From: Bacteroidota bacterium
GTDB lineage: Bacteria; Bacteroidota; Bacteroidia; JAADEI01
Direction: 5' to 3'
Assembly: GCA_024280615.1 (NCBI GenBank)
Contig: JAJRPU010000018.1
Span: 1 to 23,075 of the forward strand
DNA: 23,075 nt
Each line of letters opens with the position of its first letter. Position 1 is the first letter of the stretch. The translations under genes were made by a program, and so were the position numbers. The notes below the pieces were generated by a model that was not told where the DNA came from, searched no databases, and saw nothing but the letters and a program-made list of their open reading frames with translations. Of the stretch, positions 1 to 7,395 are shown piece by piece.

Positions 1-2208
1 AACAAGAAAAAGAATTTGCTTGAACAATTCGGACTCACAATTTTTGCTATAATAGACAGGGTTCCCTTTGCTAATCCCACAGATGCAAAGGAAAGATTGC
101 TCAATTCTATTAGAGCATCCTTTGAAATAACAGGAAAAGTTATCATAATACATAAAAACAAAGAACTATTTTTTAGCCATAACATAGAAACATCAACAAA
201 ACATTTTCCGCCTCCGTCAGAAGACCTGTTTAGTTTCACAAGTCCACAAGGTGCCTGTCCTAAATGTAACGGTTTTGGAAACATTCTTGTCTTGGACAAG
301 GAAAAGATTTTTGATTATTCCAAGAGCCTACTTGGTGGTGCCATAAGACCGTGGCGTTGGCAGTATTATCACTTCCTTGAAGATATAGTATGGTTTGCAG
401 AAAAAAAAGGTATAGACATACGAAAGCCGTTCGGACAATTAAGCGAAGAAGAACAGAATCTTATTTGGTATGGCGACTTTGCAGAAGGCATAATGGGTGT
501 AAAAGAATTCTTTGAAACCCTTGAATCTGCTCGCTATGACGTCAGTGCCCGAGTGACCCTTGCTAAATATAGGACTGCGGTGCCGTGTCCTTCCTGCAAA
601 GGTGCCCGATTGCGTCCAGAAGCACTGGCATACAAAATTCACGGATATTCTATAAGCGACCTGCTAAAACTAAGCATTGAAGACCTGCACAAGTTAATTA
701 AATCATGGGAATTCCCCCCAGAACAAGAAAAATTGGTCAGGGTCATCAGGGAAGAAATTGTTTCTAGAACACAGCATTTGCTTGATTTAGGCTTAGGATA
801 TTTAACCCTTGACAGGGAAACCAGAACTTTGTCTGGCGGTGAGATGCAACGGATTCAGTTAGCTAGATTCATGAAATCGTCTTTGATACATACTTTATTT
901 GTGCTTGACGAACCAAGTGTTGGGCTCCATCCAGCGGATACAAGCCGACTAATCAAAGCCCTGCATAGGCTCAGAGACCTGCGAAACACTATAATCGTTG
1001 TTGAACACGACCAAGACGTTATTGAATCAGCAGACTATGTTATTGAGTTGGGACCGGGTAGTGGACGCAATGGCGGTCAAGTGGTGTTCGCTGGAACAGT
1101 TGATGAATTAAAGCAGTCAGAAACAAGCCTTACTGGAAAATACCTATCAGGTAAACTAAATATCGGAAAAATAATTCCTGAAATAGATGGTGAGCCACAG
1201 GGCTTTTTCCATATCAAAAGTGCTTCGCTAAACAACCTGAAAAACATTGATGTTAATATTCCCTATGGTAGAATAACCGTTATCAGTGGTGTTAGTGGGT
1301 CCGGGAAAACATCCTTAGTGAAGGGACTGCTCTACCCTGCTTTGCTTGGCGAAATGCCAGATGAACTGGAGGGGTTTGAGATTTCAGGAGATATTCCAGA
1401 TTTTCAGGTTGAATTAATGGACCAGGGCTTCACGTATAAAAGTCGTCGTTCCTCTCCTGTTACTTACATAAAGGTTTTTGATAAGATCAGAAAGTTATTT
1501 GCGTCTACGCCACAAGCCCGCCAGCAAGGAATTAAAGAATCTTATTTTTCTCCCAATACGGCAGGTGGCAGATGCGAAACATGTCAGGGCGAAGGCTTCA
1601 TAAAAGTTGAAATGCAATTCCTCGCTGATGTGGAACTGGTCTGCGAAGATTGCAATGGCACAGGCTTCCAACAATTCATTTTGGATATTAAACTAAATGG
1701 TAAAAACATTCACGAAGTTTTGAATATGACCATTGACGAAGCCATTGAGTTCTTTGCTGGTGAAGAAGACATAATCAAACCTTTGAAAACCATCCAGCAA
1801 GTCGGATTAGGGTATTTGCTATTAGGACAATCCCTAACAACTCTTTCTGCCGGTGAAGCCCAACGTCTAAGAATGGCTCGGTATCTGAACATAGTCAAAC
1901 AAAAACCCACTGTCCTGATCTTTGATGAGCCAACTATCGGACTACATCCAGCAGACATAGAGAAATTGCTTAACGCATGGAAGACGCTTATAGAAAGGAA
2001 TCCTAACGTAACGATAATAGTTATTGAACATAATCTTGACGTTATCTGGAATGCCCACTGGATGATTGAGCTGGGACCGGGCAGTGGACCAAAAGGCGGA
2101 AAAATCATATTCACTGGAAAGCCAGAAGAATCCATAGGAAATTCAAACTCCGTAACAGGTAAATATCTCGCCAAGCACGTTAAGAAATTGCAAAAAGCTG
2201 AAGCATAA
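1..2208 (+). CDS. uvrA: UvrA, excinuclease ABC subunit A (5' end outside window)
   Basis: UvrA is the ABC-type ATPase that finds bulky DNA lesions and loads UvrB in nucleotide excision repair. The reading frame is open from base 1, so the N-terminus with the first Walker A lies outside; about 735 residues remain of a family usually about 940 long. Visible in order: a CPKC zinc half-site (codons at 256 and 265), a CPSC pair near 586-597, the NBD-I signature LSGGEMQR with Walker B LFVLDEPS, the second Walker A GVSGSGKTS near 1288, CETC and CEDC zinc pairs near 1575-1660, and the NBD-II signature LSAGEAQR with LIFDEPT. The first CxxC pair of the first zinc module, present in E. coli UvrA, is absent; I recall the same in Bacteroidetes homologues. 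The second signature has Ala for the usual second Gly. Family assignment is firm; a UvrA2-type paralogue is less likely but not excluded. Confidence 0.93.
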   Translation, partial: NKKKNLLEQFGLTIFAIIDRVPFANPTDAKERLLNSIRASFEITGKVIIIHKNKELFFSHNIETSTKHFPPPSEDLFSFTSPQGACPKCNGFGNILVLDKEKIFDYSKSLLGGAIRPWRWQYYHFLEDIVWFAEKKGIDIRKPFGQLSEEEQNLIWYGDFAEGIMGVKEFFETLESARYDVSARVTLAKYRTAVPCPSCKGARLRPEALAYKIHGYSISDLLKLSIEDLHKLIKSWEFPPEQEKLVRVIREEIVSRTQHLLDLGLGYLTLDRETRTLSGGEMQRIQLARFMKSSLIHTLFVLDEPSVGLHPADTSRLIKALHRLRDLRNTIIVVEHDQDVIESADYVIELGPGSGRNGGQVVFAGTVDELKQSETSLTGKYLSGKLNIGKIIPEIDGEPQGFFHIKSASLNNLKNIDVNIPYGRITVISGVSGSGKTSLVKGLLYPALLGEMPDELEGFEISGDIPDFQVELMDQGFTYKSRRSSPVTYIKVFDKIRKLFASTPQARQQGIKESYFSPNTAGGRCETCQGEGFIKVEMQFLADVELVCEDCNGTGFQQFILDIKLNGKNIHEVLNMTIDEAIEFFAGEEDIIKPLKTIQQVGLGYLLLGQSLTTLSAGEAQRLRMARYLNIVKQKPTVLIFDEPTIGLHPADIEKLLNAWKTLIERNPNVTIIVIEHNLDVIWNAHWMIELGPGSGPKGGKIIFTGKPEESIGNSNSVTGKYLAKHVKKLQKAEA

Positions 2209-2213
2209 AGCAT

Positions 2214-2238
2214 CATTTCCCGTTTATAAATTAAATTG
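2214..2238 (+). promoter_or_regulatory. Candidate promoter of the FG-GAP protein gene
   Basis: The octamer CATTTCCC (2214-2221) is followed after 10 bases by TAAATTG (2232-2238), a one-base-short version of the Bacteroidetes -7 consensus TAnnTTTG. The box ends 34 bases before the ATG at 2273. The same octamer at nearly the same spacing precedes fabD and sucC. A second, poorer box TACTATTG lies at 2246-2253. Sequence pattern only. Confidence 0.45.
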
Positions 2239-2272
2239 TTAATTTTACTATTGTAGTAGCAATTGGGAAGCG

Positions 2273-4534
2273 ATGAACACACGTCTGCTAATAACGTTGT
2301 TTCTAACACTTGGTTCTTTCGCTCAACCTTCTTTCCTTCAATTAGACAATTCTATCCGTGTCTTCAAAAACAACAGATGGCTTGACAATCCATTTGGTGG
2401 CGGGCTAAACGCCCCCATGTTCTTTCAAGGATTTATTGACAAAGACACATTTCTAGACATTATAATTTATGATTTGAGTGCACAAAACTATCTGTGGTTT
2501 GAATTTGAAGAGAATAAATGGAAGCAAAAGTTCACATGGACAGGCTCTTTCCCTCCCACTCATCACTTCGCCAGATGGGTAGATATAAATAAAGATTCTC
2601 TGCTTGACCTTATTACCACGTTCTCATATTACGGCACTGGTGCCTACCAATTCACTGTCTACTATAACACTTCTCCCGGGTCGGACACACTTTCTTTCAC
2701 TAACGGCGACACTATCCCCAGCATAATGCGATATGGATATGAAATCCCAGGAATTCTTGATTTTGACTATGACGGCGACCTTGATATGATTATTTTCAAA
2801 TTAACACGGCTTGAATACTATCAGAACGTAGCGATGGAAAGCCTTTCCCGTGATGATACGCTTATATGGGTCTTGAGGGATAGTACTTTTGGATTGCTTG
2901 CTGAAGACCCCTCTTCATGCTCTATATTTCTTTATGATACAGTGTGGAATTTCAACTTAAGACATACAGGGGGCTATGTAACTGCTTTTGATATAAACAA
3001 TGATAGCGTTCCAGAGATTTTTCATGGGGATGTTGCCTGCCACACACTCAATGTGTTCCACGGACATTGGGACTCATCACATTCTCCTGCCAAATTCATT
3101 ATTACTGATTCAATCATTGGCTATCCAATTCCACACAGGTGCCTTATGAGATTGACTCCCGGGGCATACTTCATTGACTATGACCGCAGTGGACGAAAAC
3201 AAATGGTTGTTGCTCCGGCAACCGCATCCCCAGCAGCAATAGATATAAAAAACGTGTTTTATTATGTGGATACTTCTTCAACCGACAGTGCTAAATTTAT
3301 TCTTATTGATAGCTCCCTATTTGTTGGCGAAATGATTGACATTGGTGAGGGTGCACGTCCAGCTATTGAGGATGTTACAGGCGACGGAATCCCTGACATA
3401 CTACTTGCTCCATATAACAGAAACTCTCCCGTTGTACAAGAGAATTACACTTCCATAGTGCTCTATAGAACAATGCCTACTAACCCAATTACATTAATGC
3501 ACATTTCAGACGATTGGGATTCCTCCGGTGCCAAACTTGCTTTCCAAATGAAAAGGCTTGCTATTGCCTTTCACGATTTTGATGAAGATGGCGACAGGGA
3601 TATGTTAATAGGCAATGCTTCAAACATTTTGTATTACGGCGAGAACGTAGCCTTGCCGGGCGAACCAGCCACTTTCGTAATTAATCTCTCCGCTCCTTTT
3701 ATGCAAGTAAGTAACGTGAATACATTAACGCCATATTTCTTTGATATTGACGGTGATGGTGACGAAGACCTGCTTTTAGGCACAAACCTTGGGAATATAG
3801 TGGTTTATGAGAACAGAGATGGCGGGTTTTTCCTGAAAACAGGCTCTTTTCATAACATAAATGTTAGACTTCCTGAGTTATTTGAGGGATTCTCTGTTCC
3901 AGCTGCTGCTTGCCTTGACTCAACAGGCTTGCCTTATTTATTCGTGGGTTCCTATCACGGTATGGTTTATGTCTATCAAAGCATTGACTCCTTCCTTGAC
4001 GATGATAAAACTGTTGTGGACATTGAACTGATTGATTCTTTCAATCCCGGCTTGGGCATACACGTATTTCCCACTTTCGGCGATATAGACACTAATGGCG
4101 TTCCGGACTTGGTGATAGGTGGCTACGGCGGCGGAATAAGAATTTATCGCAATCTTACCCCTCCGGAAAAATATAAATCATGCCCCTTGAGAATCCCCTC
4201 CGATAATCCCCCTAATAACAACAACGATTCATCTCAAACAACCAACCCTCCTGACTCCACATACCTCCTCCCTCCCCCTTCGCCCACTGCAAAAATTCTC
4301 TACGCCTCCCCTTCTCACCTTACCATACAATTAGCATCTCCTTTCATACCACGAACAGCACAACTGATACTTACGCAAATAGATGGAAAAATAATAATCA
4401 AAGAAGACCTCATTATCTCACAACATTATCATACCGTTTCCTTCCCCGTCAACTTAGCATCTGGAACTTATAATCTTTGGTGGCAAATAGGAAATACAAA
4501 GGGCAGAACAGTTATTCTTGTTTTTCCTCGGTGA
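2273..4534 (+). CDS. Secreted FG-GAP/VCBS repeat protein with probable type IX sorting domain
   Basis: A 753-residue extracellular protein of unknown substrate. Residues 1-17 form a signal peptide (short n-region with one Arg, hydrophobic core, cleavage likely after SFA). The body carries repeated calcium-loop motifs of the FG-GAP/beta-propeller type: DINKDSLLD (104), DFDYDGDLD (163), DINNDSVPE (240), DVTGDGIPD (367), DFDEDGDRD (435), DIDGDGDED (491) and DIDTNGVPD (604), so about seven blades. A Pro/Asn/Ser-rich linker (about 640-672) leads to a C-terminal beta-rich segment (675-753) with an LASGTYNLWW stretch and a basic end, resembling the type A sorting domain used by the Por/type IX secretion system. 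That suggests export across the outer membrane and surface attachment or release. The sorting call is inference; the repeat and signal peptide calls are firm. Its last 23 bases overlap the convergent cas6 gene. Confidence 0.85.
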   Translation: MNTRLLITLFLTLGSFAQPSFLQLDNSIRVFKNNRWLDNPFGGGLNAPMFFQGFIDKDTFLDIIIYDLSAQNYLWFEFEENKWKQKFTWTGSFPPTHHFARWVDINKDSLLDLITTFSYYGTGAYQFTVYYNTSPGSDTLSFTNGDTIPSIMRYGYEIPGILDFDYDGDLDMIIFKLTRLEYYQNVAMESLSRDDTLIWVLRDSTFGLLAEDPSSCSIFLYDTVWNFNLRHTGGYVTAFDINNDSVPEIFHGDVACHTLNVFHGHWDSSHSPAKFIITDSIIGYPIPHRCLMRLTPGAYFIDYDRSGRKQMVVAPATASPAAIDIKNVFYYVDTSSTDSAKFILIDSSLFVGEMIDIGEGARPAIEDVTGDGIPDILLAPYNRNSPVVQENYTSIVLYRTMPTNPITLMHISDDWDSSGAKLAFQMKRLAIAFHDFDEDGDRDMLIGNASNILYYGENVALPGEPATFVINLSAPFMQVSNVNTLTPYFFDIDGDGDEDLLLGTNLGNIVVYENRDGGFFLKTGSFHNINVRLPELFEGFSVPAAACLDSTGLPYLFVGSYHGMVYVYQSIDSFLDDDKTVVDIELIDSFNPGLGIHVFPTFGDIDTNGVPDLVIGGYGGGIRIYRNLTPPEKYKSCPLRIPSDNPPNNNNDSSQTTNPPDSTYLLPPPSPTAKILYASPSHLTIQLASPFIPRTAQLILTQIDGKIIIKEDLIISQHYHTVSFPVNLASGTYNLWWQIGNTKGRTVILVFPR

Positions 4535-5246
4535 CCTCCTCCACTCGCTTTATAGTCCCATATCCAATAGCGGCCCCCTTGCCAAGGCTAATGTAATCAG
4601 GCAGGAAAACGTTTGCAGTAAAGATAACATTAAATGAAAGTGTTGGCTCTCCTTTGAAAGAAACCTCACGAACATTTTCTATATTCTCTATATCAACGTC
4701 CAATTGCTTATCTACGAACCAGTTGAGACCCTTTGCAAAAGATAAGATATTACCTGTTAAAATTCTTTCAAGCAATAATTTACGTTGCTCTTCATCGCCC
4801 CCATTGTATTTAACATGGTTTTCATCATTAAGGGCTAACCAACACCTTAGTGTATATCGCCATTTCCTATCGTCCCACACGTTGAGTAGATGATGTTTAA
4901 GATAAACCTCCTCTACTTTAACTTCCAGGCTGTTCTTACCAACTTCAATAGAGAACGGAAGTTGTGTAAGCAGAAACAAGAGAAGGTCAATACCGTCTTC
5001 CAAAGCGATAATTGTCGGCCTGTTTTTCACACATTTATATTGCAGAATCGGGTAATTCCGTTTAAGGCGATGGGCATTATCTTTCCAAAATTTAACATAT
5101 CCTTCGTGCTCTTCTATCTTCCGTTTTAATTGCATTCTAAATTGTGGAATATCACATGCGTTAAGGGACCCAGCCAAGTAAAGGCGAGCATAACGTATGT
5201 GCTTCATGGAAGGCTCATTTATTTGTGTTGTTTTTTCTACAAACAT
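4512..5246 (-). CDS. cas6: Cas6-type CRISPR RNA endonuclease (Cas6b-like), solitary
   Basis: Cas6 proteins cut CRISPR precursor transcripts inside each repeat to give crRNAs. Recognised from: a ferredoxin-like N-terminal strand IRYARLYLAGSL; the NYPILQYK segment (residues 64-71); the conserved block GNILSFAKGLNWFVDK (165-180); LPDYISLGKG; and the glycine-rich loop LGKGAAIGYGTI near the C-terminus (221-232), where Cas6 proteins bind RNA. His47 and His59, just before NYPILQYK, are candidate catalytic residues by analogy only. Length (244) is usual. Homologues tend to start at the strand itself, so Met14 (ATG at 5207) is a real alternative start. No cas1, cas2, effector gene or repeat array lies in the window; the upstream neighbour is rpoD on the same strand. 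The tail overlaps the convergent FG-GAP gene by 23 bases. Assigned by remembered family motifs, not by a search. Confidence 0.77.
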   Translation of the reverse strand: MFVEKTTQINEPSMKHIRYARLYLAGSLNACDIPQFRMQLKRKIEEHEGYVKFWKDNAHRLKRNYPILQYKCVKNRPTIIALEDGIDLLLFLLTQLPFSIEVGKNSLEVKVEEVYLKHHLLNVWDDRKWRYTLRCWLALNDENHVKYNGGDEEQRKLLLERILTGNILSFAKGLNWFVDKQLDVDIENIENVREVSFKGEPTLSFNVIFTANVFLPDYISLGKGAAIGYGTIKRVEEVTEEKQE

Positions 5247-5291
5247 TTAATAGCCAAATTCTTTTAAGGTTTTCATTTAACACATTTTTTA

Positions 5292-5299
5292 CAAAAATA
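5292..5299 (-). promoter_or_regulatory. Candidate -7 element of cas6
   Basis: On the minus strand TATTTTTG matches the Bacteroidetes -7 consensus TAnnTTTG exactly, 45 bases before the upstream ATG of cas6. I see neither a TTTG at -33 nor the CATTTCCC octamer at the expected distance. The 5247-5482 gap is otherwise AT-rich and holds no gene or hairpin that I can support. Confidence 0.35.
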
Positions 5300-5482
5300 G
5301 AACATTTAGATGTTTCACTTCTTTTCCACAAGGTCCTCCTGAAAATTAGCAACATTTCTCACATAATGTGTATACGATAATCATACGTAAAGGGTTTCAA
5401 TTAACTCTTTCAAACAGGCATATATGTTTTTCCCTTTTGCTTTATACTCTTCCATCACTAAGTATAAACAAACCAGCAAGTA

Positions 5483-6355
5483 TTACTCATCTGCCTTCCT
5501 GCTTTTTATGGAAGCAGGGGCAAGAACCTTATATTCAAATAGATATTTCTTGATTTTACGTAATGCCTTTCTATGTAGTTGTCTTATTCGCTCAGGTGAC
5601 AAATTTAATTCTGAAGCTATCTCTCTTATAGTCCACTGCCCACCTCCATTAAGACCATAAAGGTTCTTGATAATAAACGCTTCTCGGTGGTCCAGCCTAT
5701 CAAGCAATTTAAGAATCGCTTCCCTAAGGGATTTTCTGGATACTTCCCCTTCTACGTCTGTGTCGCTCTTAAGAATATGTTCAAGAGTCAGTTTCTCGTC
5801 TTCTGTTTGTGCTTCATTTATTGAGACGATTGGTCTGGACAGGGCTATATTTACTGCCTGTGGCGAAATACCCAATTCTTCAGCAATATCTTCTGAAGAT
5901 GCTGGTCTGCCCAGCTCTTGTTCCAATTGTTGAGCCGTTTCTAAAATGCGTGTCGCACTTGTTCCCCGGTGCAGATTCACATGATTATGTTGAGCAATGA
6001 GGTTAAGAATAGCTTGTCTTATCCACCAGACGGCATAAGAAATAAACTTAAAGCCCCTTGTCTCATCAAAATTCTCAATAGCCTTAATGAGTCCAAGATT
6101 ACCCTCGCTAATCAAATCGTCAAGCGGAATTCCACTTGACATATATTGTTTCGCTACTGACACAACGAATCGCAGATTAGCTCTGATAAGCCTGTCCCGG
6201 GCTTCTTGGTCTCCTTCCTTAGCAGCTCTTATAAGACGCAACTCTTCTTCTGGCGTAAGAACCTCCTCACGAGACAATTCTTTCAAGTAAAGGTTAAGAG
6301 CAATGCTATCTCGTGGCGTAATCCTCTTCGCTATTTTTAGTTGCCTGAGAGACAT
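5483..6355 (-). CDS. rpoD: Primary RNA polymerase sigma factor, Bacteroidetes-type RpoD
   Basis: Sigma-70 family factor that directs core RNA polymerase to promoters. It has the short form typical of Bacteroidota (290 residues, no region 1.1) and starts with the family-typical LRQLKIAKRIT. Region 1.2 spans about residues 16-48; region 2 includes NLRFVVSVAKQY (60-71), DLISEGNLGLIKAIENFD and the polymerase-melting stretch GFKFISYAVWWIRQAI (101-116). Region 4.2 is a helix-turn-helix, WTIREIASELNLSPERIRQL (241-260). Oddity: after WWIRQAI the usual region 2.4/3.0 sequence with an R-I-V-R-L-P-like core is replaced by QHNHVNLHRGTSATR (122-136), about three residues shorter. Promoter preference may therefore differ from that of relatives. 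It is divergent from fabD, with a 176-base control region between. AAGGGAG lies only two bases before the ATG, too close for a normal ribosome binding site. Confidence 0.92.
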   Translation of the reverse strand: MSLRQLKIAKRITPRDSIALNLYLKELSREEVLTPEEELRLIRAAKEGDQEARDRLIRANLRFVVSVAKQYMSSGIPLDDLISEGNLGLIKAIENFDETRGFKFISYAVWWIRQAILNLIAQHNHVNLHRGTSATRILETAQQLEQELGRPASSEDIAEELGISPQAVNIALSRPIVSINEAQTEDEKLTLEHILKSDTDVEGEVSRKSLREAILKLLDRLDHREAFIIKNLYGLNGGGQWTIREIASELNLSPERIRQLHRKALRKIKKYLFEYKVLAPASIKSRKADE

Positions 6356-6432
6356 GTCTCCCTTAATTTAACGGTTAGTTCCTGTGTTCAAGATTGTTTT
6401 TAAGAACTGTCTCATTTTACCCATATTATTAA

Positions 6433-6482
6433 GATGCATTTTGACAAAAGAAGGTTGCATCTGATTGCACAAGACTGCACAT
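6433..6482. repeat. Helically phased TGCA repeats between rpoD and fabD
   Basis: TGCA occurs at 6435, 6456, 6466 and 6476, spacings of 21, 10 and 10 bases, so all lie on one face of the helix. The last three are cores of ten-base tandem units starting at 6453, 6463 and 6473, each G-purine-pyrimidine-TGCA-pyrimidine plus two free bases (first unit GGTTGCATCT). The block ends seven bases before the CATTTCCC of the fabD promoter and is also upstream of rpoD. This geometry suits cooperative binding of a regulator, but no regulator is identified. Confidence 0.45.
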
Positions 6483-6488
6483 AACAAT

Positions 6489-6513
6489 CATTTCCCGCAA
6501 CAGTATAACTTTG
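6489..6513 (+). promoter_or_regulatory. Candidate promoter of fabD and the genes behind it
   Basis: CATTTCCC (6489-6496), nine bases, then TAACTTTG (6506-6513), a perfect match to the TAnnTTTG -7 consensus, ending 18 bases before the fabD ATG. No TTTG is found at -33. A faint AGGA lies about eight bases before the start codon. One of three such composites in the window. Confidence 0.55.
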
Positions 6514-6531
6514 TTAGAAAATAGGATGTAA

Positions 6532-7395
6532 ATGGGTATAGCATTTGTGTTTCCCGGACAAGGTTCTCAGTTTGTCGGGATGGGAAAAGAGCTGTATGAA
6601 TCAGACGAGAGAGCACGGCAACTGATGGACCTGGCAAATGAGATTCTGGGATATGACCTGTTAAAAATAATGATTGAAGGTGACGAAGAAACCCTCAAAC
6701 AGACCAGACACACCCAACCGGCTATATTCCTGCACTCTATAGCCTCCTTGCAAGGAATCACTGAATCTCCTGATGCAGTGGCTGGACATTCCCTTGGTGA
6801 GTTCTCTGCATTGGTGGCTGCCGGTGTCCTGCCTTTTGAAGATGGTTTAAGACTTGTTCAAATAAGGGCTGAGGCAATGGATGAGGCTTGCCAGCTGGAA
6901 CCCACCACGATGGCTGCCATCATAGGGCTTGAAGACGAAGTTGTTGAAGAGATTTGCGGTATTGCAAGCAAAGAATCAGGGGAGACGGTTGTCCCGGCAA
7001 ACTATAATGCTCCCGGACAATTAGTAATTTCCGGGCACGTGAAAGCCGTGGAAAAGGCTGTCGAATTGGCTAAGGAAAAGGGTGCTCGTAAAGCAGTTAT
7101 TTTGGCAGTAAGCGGAGCTTTCCATTCTCCTTATATGGAACCGGCACGTCAGAAACTGGCTTCAGCCATAGACAAACTAACTTTCAATAAGCCTAAGGTC
7201 CCAGTGTATCAGAATGTTACTGCTCAACCTGAAAAAGACCCGGGCAGGATAAAGGAAAATCTAATTATTCAACTGACTAATCCAGTAAAGTGGAAGCAAA
7301 CTATCTTGAATATGAAATCCAATGGGATTGACGAGTTCAAAGAAGTGGGACCCGGTAAAGTATTAACAGGCCTAATAAGGAGAATTCTGAGATAA
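6532..7395 (+). CDS. fabD: Malonyl-CoA:ACP transacylase
   Basis: Transfers malonyl from CoA to acyl carrier protein, supplying the extender unit for type II fatty acid synthesis in the cytoplasm. The protein begins with the family-typical FVFPGQGSQ (residues 5-13). The nucleophile motif GHSLGE places the catalytic Ser at 87, Arg112 fits the arginine that binds the malonyl carboxylate, and AFHSPYM places the catalytic His at 198. Length 287 is slightly shorter than E. coli FabD (309) but complete. No other fab gene is adjacent. It is the first gene of a plus-strand run; its TAA overlaps the ATG of the next gene by one base (TAATG), which suggests translational coupling. Start chosen because homologues begin at this Met and a -7 element lies just upstream. 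Confidence 0.95.
   Translation: MGIAFVFPGQGSQFVGMGKELYESDERARQLMDLANEILGYDLLKIMIEGDEETLKQTRHTQPAIFLHSIASLQGITESPDAVAGHSLGEFSALVAAGVLPFEDGLRLVQIRAEAMDEACQLEPTTMAAIIGLEDEVVEEICGIASKESGETVVPANYNAPGQLVISGHVKAVEKAVELAKEKGARKAVILAVSGAFHSPYMEPARQKLASAIDKLTFNKPKVPVYQNVTAQPEKDPGRIKENLIIQLTNPVKWKQTILNMKSNGIDEFKEVGPGKVLTGLIRRILR

Noticed and set aside
1710..2309. Long minus-strand open frame (199 codons) across the end of uvrA
   Set aside because: It lies antisense to a conserved ABC domain and shows no protein family features; typical shadow frame.
5388..5416. A stretch reading GTTTCAATTAACTCTTTCAAAC upstream of cas6, resembling the start of some CRISPR repeats
   Set aside because: It occurs once; no second copy or regular spacing is seen in the window, so it is not an array.
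5368..6290. Several plus-strand open frames of 61-88 codons over rpoD and its downstream gap
   Set aside because: All are antisense or extend from AT-rich spacer into rpoD and lack any recognisable motif.
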